Shown piece by piece: positions 1 to 6,901 of a stretch of 16,698 nt of DNA. The DNA lies in assembly GCA_043736515.1 (NCBI GenBank), contig JAYTCK010000070.1, positions 1 to 16,698 of the forward strand, in the 5' to 3' direction. The notes under the pieces are model-generated. The model saw nothing but the letters and a program-made list of their open reading frames with translations, had not been told where the DNA came from and ran no database searches. This DNA is from MHLP01 sp043736515 (GTDB lineage Bacteria; Patescibacteriota; Minisyncoccia; Phycocordibacterales; UBA6899). The first letter of the stretch is position 1. Every line of letters begins with the position of its first letter. The translations under genes and the position numbers were made by a program.

Positions 1-48
1 CGCCCCTTGGAGTAGTTTGACTCCTCGCACTCACACACCAAACCTTAC

Positions 49-70
49 ACCCTCTTTATTCCAAGAGGGT
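49..70. other. Hairpin downstream of tsaD
   Basis: Perfect 8-bp inverted repeat (49-56 with 63-70) around a 6-nt loop, lying 37 bp past the tsaD stop codon. It may end or protect the 3' end of the minus-strand tsaD transcript. Neither side has a T-tract, so it is not a canonical intrinsic terminator. The rest of positions 1-106 shows nothing I can assign. Confidence 0.4.
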
Positions 71-106
71 TGAAGCAGTATTCCTAAAAGCTCACCAAAA
101 AAGTGC

Positions 107-1279
107 TTAATCTAGTCTCCAGCTGCCTAGGGCTTTCAGGTCCTGAGGGTTTTTTGCTTGGGTGGGGGAGAGTACTGCCGCGATGGCGATCATGAGGGCG
201 TTGTCGGTTGAGAGGGCTTGTTCGGGGACATGCAGATCGACACCGGTAAATTGTTCGGTGATCGTACTCGCCAATATTTCGCGTAAGCGCTTATTTGCTG
301 ATACGCCACCACCTAAGATAACGCTCTGTGCGCCGAACTCTTCCACCGCGCGCTTTGTCTTGGCCGTGAGTACGTCTACGCATGCTATTTCAAACTCTCG
401 GGCGATATCTGCTTTTGTTTGCTCGTCGAGTGTTTCAATCTTTTTCACCGTATAGAGTACGGCGGTTTTGAGTCCTGAGAATGAGAAATCAAAATCTTTT
501 GTGTGGAGCATGGGGCGCGGCAGTGTGTAGATATTTGGTCGCCCTGTTTCCGCGGCGCGAGATATTTCAGGTCCACCCGGGTAGGGAAGTCCGAGAATAC
601 GCGCGACTTTATCGAATGCTTCGCCAACGGCATCGTCTTTTGTTTGACCCACTATTTCGTACTTTCCCCAATCGCGCATGAGCACAAGCTCGGTGTGCCC
701 GCCTGAAACGAGGAGTCCAAGTGCAGGGAACTTGGGAGTTGAAAGGGACATGTGCTTTTCCATATGTTCTCCTTCGGCGGGTTTGAGGAGTGAGGCGAGC
801 ATGTGACCCTCCATGTGATTGACGGGGATGATTGGGGTCTTCCATATAAGGGCAAGCGCCTTTGCAAAGTTGAGCCCTACCCACAGCGCCGGCTCAAGTC
901 CCGGGCCTTGCGTCACTGCTATCGCGTCGATTTTCGGCGGATCGATATTGGGGACGACATCGAGAAATTGCCCGAAGAGTTCGGGTTCGCGCTCTAAAAT
1001 ATGCTGAAATTCAGCACGCAGGGGGCTTTCTATGACGTGCCTGCTGGTTTTTTTGTAGAGTCCTGCGTTTTCCAAAGTCTTCACGAGGAGGGGGACAAGC
1101 GTGCGGGCATGCTCGCGTTTTGCCATCATGGGGAAGACTCCGCCATATTGCTTGTGGAGGGTTTGGGTCAGCGTGTTTGAGGCGAGTACGTGCACATCGG
1201 TGGGCGGCATTGTGCCGTCCGTCTCAATGATGGCAATCGCTGTTTCGTCGCACGACGTCTCTATGGCGAGGATTCGCAT
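107..1279 (-). CDS. tsaD: tRNA N6-adenosine threonylcarbamoyltransferase TsaD
   Basis: TsaD transfers the threonylcarbamoyl group from TC-AMP to A37 of ANN-decoding tRNAs (t6A), acting in the cytosol with TsaB and TsaE in bacteria. The 390-aa product starts with the Kae1/Qri7/TsaD signature MRILAIETSCDET. The metal-binding HMEGH box is at residues 155-159. VSGGHTELVLM (191-201), the LPYPGGPEIS nucleotide-binding loop (231-240), FDFSFSGLKTA and the late glycine-rich motif ILGGGVSAN are all present. It is about 50 residues longer than the usual 335-345 aa. The extra length comes mainly from an insert at roughly residues 73-115, between the YGGVFP region and the IDAIAVTQGPG motif, and a smaller one near 167-183. 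The ATG at 1277-1279 fits the family N-terminus exactly. It is transcribed away from the neighbouring tRNA genes and is a housekeeping gene, so it marks the chromosomal flank of the accessory region. Confidence 0.97.
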   Translation of the reverse strand: MRILAIETSCDETAIAIIETDGTMPPTDVHVLASNTLTQTLHKQYGGVFPMMAKREHARTLVPLLVKTLENAGLYKKTSRHVIESPLRAEFQHILEREPELFGQFLDVVPNIDPPKIDAIAVTQGPGLEPALWVGLNFAKALALIWKTPIIPVNHMEGHMLASLLKPAEGEHMEKHMSLSTPKFPALGLLVSGGHTELVLMRDWGKYEIVGQTKDDAVGEAFDKVARILGLPYPGGPEISRAAETGRPNIYTLPRPMLHTKDFDFSFSGLKTAVLYTVKKIETLDEQTKADIAREFEIACVDVLTAKTKRAVEEFGAQSVILGGGVSANKRLREILASTITEQFTGVDLHVPEQALSTDNALMIAIAAVLSPTQAKNPQDLKALGSWRLD

Positions 1280-1375
1280 GGTGGAATACTAACCCACATA
1301 TGGACCGTCCGCAATCACGAATTCCTTTATGACATCCTGTTTATTTGATCAAAAACAGTAGATTTTTTTACGAAA

Positions 1376-1386
1376 TATGTTAGCAT
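1376..1386 (+). promoter_or_regulatory. Extended -10 promoter element before tRNA-Glu fragment
   Basis: TATGTTAGCAT reads as an extended -10 box (TGN plus TAGCAT at 1381-1386), placing the start near 1393, a few bases before the tRNA-Glu-like 5' half at 1397. No good -35 box is visible. A closely similar element precedes the intact tRNA-Glu gene, which supports a real promoter copied together with the tRNA half. Confidence 0.4.
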
Positions 1387-1396
1387 GTAACGCACT

Positions 1397-1422
1397 GGCC
1401 CTATCGTCTAACGGTTAGGACG
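1397..1422 (+). pseudogene. tRNA-Glu 5'-half duplicate
   Basis: These 26 nt are identical to the first 26 nt of the intact tRNA-Glu at 1604-1629: acceptor 5' strand, complete D-arm and position 26. After this point identity stops abruptly in front of the anticodon stem. No matching anticodon arm, T-arm or acceptor 3' strand follows before the next tRNA gene. It is therefore not a functional tRNA by itself. It could be a duplication remnant, an old recombination site, or the 5' end of a tRNA-derived RNA chimera with the structured segment that follows. Confidence 0.75.
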
Positions 1423-1603
1423 TCCGCCTACAGCGGCTGTACACCTTTTGGATTTTTAAGAAAAAACCTCAAAAGGTCTTGCGGTGCGGCTCCCATCAGA
1501 ATGGGTTCCCAAAACCGCACCTCACCCTTTCACGACAGAAGTAAGGTCGCCGTCCAAACGGTTTCCGAGTTTAAGCCAGTATGCTAGATTGTGTTTACAG
1601 TTT
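1423..1603 (+). other. Hairpin-rich segment fused to tRNA-Glu 5' half
   Basis: This gene-free stretch separates the tRNA-Glu half from the intact gene. Visible inverted repeats are TACAG/CTGTA with a 3-nt loop (1429-1441) and ACCTTTTG (1443-1450) with CAAAAGGT (1470-1477), extended by a T5/A5 inner stem. There is also GGTGCGG (1483-1489) with CCGCACC (1515-1521), enclosing CCCAT/ATGGG (1492-1496 with 1501-1505). Two small stems follow: CGAC/GTCG (1533-1536 with 1546-1549) and CCGT/ACGG (1550-1553 with 1558-1561). I do not recognise tmRNA, SRP RNA, 6S, RNase P RNA or a group I intron core. It is either a non-coding RNA domain transcribed from the promoter at 1376 or a decayed insertion. Confidence 0.4.
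1580..1590 (+). promoter_or_regulatory. Extended -10 promoter element of tRNA-Glu
   Basis: TATGCTAGATT resembles an extended -10 box (TGC plus TAGATT at 1585-1590), with a start expected near 1597, just before the mature tRNA 5' end at 1604. It closely matches the element at 1376-1386 that precedes the truncated copy. No convincing -35 box is visible. Confidence 0.4.
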
Positions 1604-1675
1604 GGCCCTATCGTCTAACGGTTAGGACGGCGCCCTTTCACGGCGTAAATCGGGGTTCGATTCCCCGTGGGGTCA
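1604..1675 (+). tRNA. tRNA-Glu (UUC)
   Basis: Complete 72-nt cloverleaf. The acceptor GGCCCTA pairs with TGGGGTC (two G-U wobbles) and the discriminator is A. The D-arm is GTCT/GGAC, the anticodon stem GCGCC/GGCGT, with anticodon TTC at 1637-1639 in the loop CTTTCAC. The T-arm is CGGGG-TTCGATT-CCCCG. The CCA end is not encoded, so it must be added after transcription. The first 26 nt are repeated exactly at 1397-1422. Confidence 0.96.
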
Positions 1676-1726
1676 TCGGTACAAAGCGAGTTTTAGGTGT
1701 ACTGCGGCGATATGCCGAGATCAGCT

Positions 1727-1813
1727 GGAGATGTGGCTGAGCGGTTGAAGGCACCACACTCGAAATGTGGCGTAGGGGTAACCCTATCAGAGGTTCGAAT
1801 CCTCTCATCTCCG
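1727..1813 (+). tRNA. tRNA-Ser (CGA)
   Basis: 87-nt class II tRNA. The acceptor GGAGATG pairs with CATCTCC and the discriminator is G. The anticodon stem CCACA/TGTGG holds the loop CTCGAAA, with anticodon CGA at 1761-1763, which reads UCG serine codons. The long variable arm folds as TAGGG-gta-ACCCTA, as expected for tRNA-Ser, and the T-arm is AGAGG-TTCGAAT-CCTCT. CCA is not encoded. It lies 51 nt after tRNA-Glu and could share its transcript. The accessory operon starts about 160 bp downstream. Confidence 0.96.
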
Positions 1814-1872
1814 CCGTCTAGAGCTAGGTCATCGCGCACGAGACGCGTCGATTCAAGCGACGAAATCAAATG

Positions 1873-1891
1873 CCACCGAAGGGTGGTTTTT
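1873..1891 (+). terminator. Intrinsic terminator after the tRNA genes
   Basis: CCACC (1873-1877), the loop GAAG, then GGTGG (1882-1886), directly followed by five T residues. This short GC stem with a T-tract is a rho-independent terminator pattern that would end the tRNA-Glu/tRNA-Ser transcript and insulate the operon that follows. A second small hairpin, CGTCG/CGACG at 1846-1862, lies just upstream. Confidence 0.6.
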
Positions 1892-1972
1892 GGTTGCCAA
1901 GGAACAAACAGAAATGAGGATTAAGAGTTTCTTTATGCATCAAATTAGTGTAAGGTAATGTTAAGTTAGTTT

Positions 1973-2173
1973 ATGCCAACAAAAACTGATAAAAAACTTA
2001 CAGCTCTTCCTGACATACTCACACTCCAGCAAGCGTGTGATGTTTTGAATTGCCACCCCAACACTCTTCGTAAGTGGGATAATAAAGGTATTTTAAAGGC
2101 TATTCGTTTTGGCATAAGGCGAGATCGTCGCTATAACAAAGAAGATATACTGAAACTACTAAAGCAAAAATAG
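1973..2173 (+). CDS. Small MerR/excisionase-type helix-turn-helix protein
   Basis: This 66-aa protein consists almost entirely of one winged helix-turn-helix of the HTH_17/MerR-like type. Residues 16-37 (LTLQQACDVLNCHPNTLRKW) form the helix-turn-helix, and a basic wing follows (RFGIRRDRRYNKEDILKLL). Such short proteins serve either as DNA-binding regulators or as excisionases/recombination directionality factors. It is the first gene of the cluster and ends three bases before the helicase ATG, so it is probably cotranscribed and is a good candidate autoregulator of the operon. Because a serine recombinase sits at the other end of the cluster, a directionality role is also possible. The ATG has no clear Shine-Dalgarno sequence. 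The A/T-rich 80 bp upstream must hold the operon promoter, but I cannot point to a convincing -35/-10 pair. Confidence 0.8.
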   Translation: MPTKTDKKLTALPDILTLQQACDVLNCHPNTLRKWDNKGILKAIRFGIRRDRRYNKEDILKLLKQK

Positions 2174-2176
2174 AGT

Positions 2177-5122
2177 ATGAAAATTACCGACCAACATGCT
2201 AAATATTTTGCTTATGAGCTGACAAAGCGTTGCTCTTCCAGTAGCTTAGAAAAACTTTCTTCCACTCTCTCCAATGCACAAGTTGATCTAAATCCTCATC
2301 AGATTGAGGCTGCTCTTTTTGCTTTTCGGTCACCACTTTCAAAAGGAGCAATTTTGGCTGACGAGGTTGGACTCGGTAAAACCATTGAAGCTGGGTTGGT
2401 TCTCTCTCAAAAATGGGCAGAAAGAAAGAGAAGTATACTTTTGATTGTACCTTCAAGTTTGCGGAAACAATGGAACGATGAGCTATCGGAGAAGTTCTTT
2501 CTCCCCTCAATAATCCTTGAAGCAAAATCTTTCAACCAATATATAAAAGACGGCAACCTAAACCCCTTCAATCAAGAAGACAAAATCGTTATTTGTTCTT
2601 ATCATTTTGCACGTTCAAAATCTCCCTACATAAAACAAACAAAATTGCATTTGGCGGTAATAGACGAGGCTCATCGTCTTCGCAATGTATACAAAACAAG
2701 CAACAAGATTGCGCGAGAAATTAAGGATGCACTCGCGGAGGTACCTAAGATTTTACTCACCGCTACGCCTTTACAAAACTCCCTACTCGAATTATACGGG
2801 CTTGTAAGTATTATCGATGATCATGTATTCGGTGATCTCAAGAGTTTTAAAGCGAACTATGCACGAGTCTCCCGCGAGCAGGATATTAATGAAAGCGAGC
2901 TTGGTCTTGTCGAGCCAAAGCAAGAAATGTTTGTTGATCTACGCACCCGCCTAAAACCAGTCTGCATTCGCACGCTCCGTCGCCAAGTACTTGAATACAT
3001 AAACTACACCGAGCGAAAACCCATTACGCAGGACTACATTCCAACCGATCAAGAGGTCGAGCTTTATGATGGGATGTCCGAGTACCTCCAGCGAGCAAAA
3101 CTTTACGCACTCCCGTTCAGTCAGCGTCAGCTCATGACGCTCATTTTACGAAAACTGCTTGCGTCATCATCTTTTGCAATCGCGAGTACTTTAGATAAAT
3201 TGGTGTTTAAGCTTGCCCAATCAGTAGCTGACACAAAAGCAAAAATACCCACTCAAGATACCGATACTGCGGGCATTGAGCAAAACTTTGAAGCCTTCGA
3301 GGAAATGTCCGATGAATGGATCGACAACGAGGAAGACGAGGGTGATAAAGACGCGAAGGAACAGAAAGCTCTTACTGAGAAAGACATCATATTGATGGAG
3401 CAAGAAAAAGCCGATCTTGAGAAGTTTCGGGATCTTGCACAGAATATTTACACCAACTCCAAGGGAGATGCATTGCTTACCGCACTCAAAAAAGGTTTTG
3501 AAATGACAGCCGAATTAGGTGCAAAGAAAAAGGCAATAATTTTTACTGAATCCACCATCACGCAGGGATACCTCGCTGAAACACTGCTTGGTAAAAATGG
3601 CTACAAAGATAAAATTGTTCTGTTTAACGGTTCAAATAATGATGAAAAATCAAAAGCGATTTACAAAAACTGGCTTACAAGAAACAAGGATACCGATAAG
3701 ATAACTGGTTCAAAAACGGCTGATACTCGTGCGGCACTTATTGAATACTTCAGAGATGAGGCTGAGATCATGATTGCAACTGAGGCAGGAGCTGAGGGAG
3801 TGAATCTGCAGTTCTGTTCTTTGGTCATTAACTACGACTTGCCTTGGAATCCGCAACGCATTGAGCAGCGAATCGGTCGCTGTCACCGCTATGGCCAAAA
3901 GCATGATGTTGTTGTGATTAACTTCGTGAATAGAAAAAATGCTGCCGACAGTCGAGTCTACGAATTGCTCGATCAGAAGTTCAAGTTATTCAAAGGCGTA
4001 TTTGGTGCAAGTGACGAAGTGCTTGGAGCCATCGAATCTGGGGTTGATTTTGAAAAGCGTATCGCAGGGATATACCAAACATGCAGAACGTCCGATGATA
4101 TTAATACTGCTTTTGATGCCCTCCAAAGAGAGATGGACGAGAGTATTCAGAGTAACTTGTCCGATACACGACAAAAGCTTTTAGAAAATTTTGATACAGA
4201 GGTTCACGAAAAACTCAAGATTAATCAACGTGAAAGCCGTGCATATCTCGATACATACGAACGTTGGTTGTGGGATGTTACGCGCTATTACCTAGGCGAT
4301 AATGCTAACTTTGCCGATCACGAATATTCTTTTTCTCTCAAGACAAATCCTTTTCCAAATGAAAATATAGACCCAGGTCCATATAAAATCGGCAAAAACG
4401 TAGAAGACGCTCATGTGTATCGCCCAGGACATTCCTTGGCGCTCCAAATATTAAACGAAGTAAGAAACAAAGAAGTAGCTCCTGCTGAGATTGTGTTTGA
4501 TTACTCAAATCACTCATCGATTATTTCGGTGTTAGCACCACTGGTTGGCAAAAGTGGTATTTTGAAAGTCTCGAATTACACCGTAGAAGCTTTTGAGTCA
4601 GAGGATGCTGTGGTTGTCTCAGCCATTGATGACGATGGAAACTCTATCGAAACGGATATAATAAAAAAGCTATTTTCGCTTTCTGCAGAATCGGTCACGC
4701 AAAAGACATTTTCGCCGGAGGAGTATGCAACCCTAGAGGAGCTTGAGCAACAAACCATCTCGGTAATCTCAGGTCAGATTACAGAGAGAAATAGTGAGTT
4801 TTTTGATGACGAAATAGACAAACTCGATAACTGGTCAGATGATGTGAAGAAAGCACTTGAGATCGATTTGAGGAAGATTGATATCGATATTAAGACCGCC
4901 AAAACAAATGCAAAAAAAATCGTTAATCTTGAGGATAAATTGCGGGCACAGCGGGAAATAAAAGATTCTGAGAAAAAACGAAACGAAATGCGGCGAAAAT
5001 TATATGAGGCGCAAGATGAAGTGGAAACCAAAAAAGAAAAGTTGCTCGAAACAGTAGCAACTCAGCTGAAGCAAAAGTCGAAGATAGAAACATTATTTAC
5101 GATCCGTTGGAAAATTATTTAA
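2177..5122 (+). CDS. SNF2/HepA-family helicase
   Basis: This is a 981-aa superfamily 2 ATPase of the SNF2/RapA type, expected to translocate on or remodel double-stranded DNA. The N-terminal RecA-like lobe shows ADEVGLGKT (Walker A, 61-69), DEAH (163-166) and LLTATPLQNS (193-202). The second lobe shows MIATEAGAEGVNLQ (532-545) and motif VI QRIGRCHRYGQ (564-574). An acidic, charged insert lies between the lobes (about 375-405). A C-terminal region like that of helicases linked to methyltransferase defence loci (YRPGHSLALQIL) ends in a long basic coiled coil (about 880-965). No nuclease motif is visible. The gene is six bases upstream of the Mod gene, which suggests it acts on the same DNA as the methyltransferase. 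It resembles DISARM DrmD in type, but no DrmA, DrmB or DrmC is present. The family assignment is firm and the role is inferred. Confidence 0.92.
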   Translation: MKITDQHAKYFAYELTKRCSSSSLEKLSSTLSNAQVDLNPHQIEAALFAFRSPLSKGAILADEVGLGKTIEAGLVLSQKWAERKRSILLIVPSSLRKQWNDELSEKFFLPSIILEAKSFNQYIKDGNLNPFNQEDKIVICSYHFARSKSPYIKQTKLHLAVIDEAHRLRNVYKTSNKIAREIKDALAEVPKILLTATPLQNSLLELYGLVSIIDDHVFGDLKSFKANYARVSREQDINESELGLVEPKQEMFVDLRTRLKPVCIRTLRRQVLEYINYTERKPITQDYIPTDQEVELYDGMSEYLQRAKLYALPFSQRQLMTLILRKLLASSSFAIASTLDKLVFKLAQSVADTKAKIPTQDTDTAGIEQNFEAFEEMSDEWIDNEEDEGDKDAKEQKALTEKDIILMEQEKADLEKFRDLAQNIYTNSKGDALLTALKKGFEMTAELGAKKKAIIFTESTITQGYLAETLLGKNGYKDKIVLFNGSNNDEKSKAIYKNWLTRNKDTDKITGSKTADTRAALIEYFRDEAEIMIATEAGAEGVNLQFCSLVINYDLPWNPQRIEQRIGRCHRYGQKHDVVVINFVNRKNAADSRVYELLDQKFKLFKGVFGASDEVLGAIESGVDFEKRIAGIYQTCRTSDDINTAFDALQREMDESIQSNLSDTRQKLLENFDTEVHEKLKINQRESRAYLDTYERWLWDVTRYYLGDNANFADHEYSFSLKTNPFPNENIDPGPYKIGKNVEDAHVYRPGHSLALQILNEVRNKEVAPAEIVFDYSNHSSIISVLAPLVGKSGILKVSNYTVEAFESEDAVVVSAIDDDGNSIETDIIKKLFSLSAESVTQKTFSPEEYATLEELEQQTISVISGQITERNSEFFDDEIDKLDNWSDDVKKALEIDLRKIDIDIKTAKTNAKKIVNLEDKLRAQREIKDSEKKRNEMRRKLYEAQDEVETKKEKLLETVATQLKQKSKIETLFTIRWKII

Positions 5123-5128
5123 TACATT

Positions 5129-6901
5129 ATGAGCAATAACAAACAAAAACTAGAACTTACATGGATCGGGAAAAACAACCCCGAGTATGACATTGCGAAT
5201 ATTGAGCCTCGCATATTAGAAGAGCGGACCGATCTGTCATACGGGGACAAAGACTCGGAGAATATGATTATACATGGTGATAATCTCCTCGCATTGAAAG
5301 CACTCCTTCCTGAATACGAAGGGAAAATAAAATGTATTTATATTGACCCTCCATATAACACAGGGAACGCTTTTGAGCATTACGATGACAACGTTGAACA
5401 TTCAACATGGCTCTCACTAATGAAACCAAGGCTTGAATTGCTACGGATGCTTTTGAGAGTGGATGGATATTTCTGTCTTCAAATTGATGATGAGGAGCAG
5501 GCATATCTAAAAGTATCACTCGATGAAATATTTGGGCGATCAAATTTTGTCAATCAAGTAAGTGTAAAAATGAAACAAGCTTCCGGTGCAAGTGGTGGCG
5601 GAGAGGACAAGAGGCTGAAAAAAAATATAGAGTATATCTTAGTTTACGCAAAAGATTGTCAGTTGTCGCCAAAATTTAATGAGGTGCTAGAGGAAGAAAA
5701 TCTTTTTGAGTTGATTAATGAGATGAGAGATCAAGGTAAGAGTTGGAAGTATACGCGAGTCTTCATGAATATGGGTAATCGTTCCTTTTTTTCAGAAATT
5801 CAAGACGGGTCAGGATTACCGATTAAGATTTTCAAACACACAGACGTGGAAATAAAAACTATTCCAGAATTGATGGAAAAAGACGGACTGACTGAGGAGG
5901 AAACCTATCTCAAATATTTTGATAAAATATTTAGGGACACCAATGCTCAAAGTTCAATTCGCACAAGAGTGATGGAGGCGACGGTTGGGGCAGGCGATTT
6001 TTTTAGTATTGAATACGTGCCTCGGTCAGGGAAGTCAAAAGATAAAACCACAACACTGTTTTACAAAGGCAATAATAAAGATTTGATTGCTTGGTTAAGG
6101 GATGTGGCAGTGAAGAAAAAAAATTCTATTGTTAAACTAGAAAAACTTGGAACGTACTGGGACGGCTTTCCTTTGAATAATCTAACAAAGGAGGGCGGCG
6201 TATTATTCCCCAATGGCAAGAAACCCGAAGCGTTGATTGAAAGAATACTAGAGTTAATAACTGACAAGGATGACTTGGTGCTTGATTCCTTTCTCGGCTC
6301 TGGTTCGACCGCCGCCGTTGCGCACAAAATGGGAAGAAAATATATTGGCATAGAAATGGGTGAACATGCCTATTCACACTGCAAAGTTCGTCTCGATAAA
6401 GTGATTGATGGCACAGATCAGGGTGGCATCAGTAAAGCCGTGGAATGGAAAGGTGGTGGTGGGTATAAGTTTTATGAACTTGCACCGAGCTTTGTCGTGA
6501 TTGATGAATTTGGCAATCCAATAGTTGATAGCTACTACAACGACACTAAACTTATTCGTGCGATGTGCAAACTGACGAACTATACCTTTGCCCCGAGTGC
6601 TACTGAATATTGGAAGCATGGCAAGGGTCAAGGTAGTAACAATATATATGTCACCACGCAAATGCTTTCAGTGGCGATGGTGCAGCAGATTGCGAGTCAT
6701 TTGGGCACGAACGAGACGCTACTCATTTGCCCAAAAAAATTCGAGCCCGGATGCAAGGAAGTAGACAGTCGCATCACGATCAAAAAAATTCCACAGTCAA
6801 TTTTGAAGGCGTGCCAGTTTGGAAAGAAGGAGTACTTACTCCCGATTAAAGAGCGTGCACTAAAAGAAGCAGATGAGGAGGAAAATGATTCTGATGAATA
6901 A
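5129..6901 (+). CDS. Type III-like (Mod) DNA methyltransferase
   Basis: This 590-aa protein transfers a methyl group from SAM to DNA, most likely to adenine N6. The catalytic motif IV DPPYNTG is at residues 73-79 and the SAM-binding motif I DSFLGSGST at 386-394. DPPY before FxGxG is the beta-class order found in type III Mod subunits. The N-terminal entry IHGDNLLALKALLPEYEGKI is also typical of Mod. The variable stretch between about 175 and 345 should carry the target-recognition domain. A 150-180-aa C-terminal extension follows the catalytic core and does not match any motif I know. It sits directly before the Res-like gene, whose start lies inside its 3' end. Both the order and the overlap are those of a mod-res pair. 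No frameshift or phase-variable repeat tract is seen. Confidence 0.93.
   Translation: MSNNKQKLELTWIGKNNPEYDIANIEPRILEERTDLSYGDKDSENMIIHGDNLLALKALLPEYEGKIKCIYIDPPYNTGNAFEHYDDNVEHSTWLSLMKPRLELLRMLLRVDGYFCLQIDDEEQAYLKVSLDEIFGRSNFVNQVSVKMKQASGASGGGEDKRLKKNIEYILVYAKDCQLSPKFNEVLEEENLFELINEMRDQGKSWKYTRVFMNMGNRSFFSEIQDGSGLPIKIFKHTDVEIKTIPELMEKDGLTEEETYLKYFDKIFRDTNAQSSIRTRVMEATVGAGDFFSIEYVPRSGKSKDKTTTLFYKGNNKDLIAWLRDVAVKKKNSIVKLEKLGTYWDGFPLNNLTKEGGVLFPNGKKPEALIERILELITDKDDLVLDSFLGSGSTAAVAHKMGRKYIGIEMGEHAYSHCKVRLDKVIDGTDQGGISKAVEWKGGGGYKFYELAPSFVVIDEFGNPIVDSYYNDTKLIRAMCKLTNYTFAPSATEYWKHGKGQGSNNIYVTTQMLSVAMVQQIASHLGTNETLLICPKKFEPGCKEVDSRITIKKIPQSILKACQFGKKEYLLPIKERALKEADEEENDSDE

Noticed and set aside
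162..1292. Several plus-strand open frames inside tsaD
   Set aside because: They are antisense shadows of a clearly recognised gene and have no motif or start signal of their own.
1397..1675. A single tRNA-Glu gene interrupted by an intron
   Set aside because: The downstream copy contains its own complete 5' half, so a splice would duplicate the half. I see no group I intron core.
1892..1911. Partial match of the left flank to the dyad region near 14099 (GGTTGCYAAG) as att repeats
   Set aside because: Ten bases with one mismatch are within chance expectation for this many comparisons.
1697..1924. Plus-strand open frame of 75 codons through the tRNA-Ser gene
   Set aside because: It is the well-known translation of a tRNA-Ser sequence and runs through the terminator hairpin, so it is not a gene.
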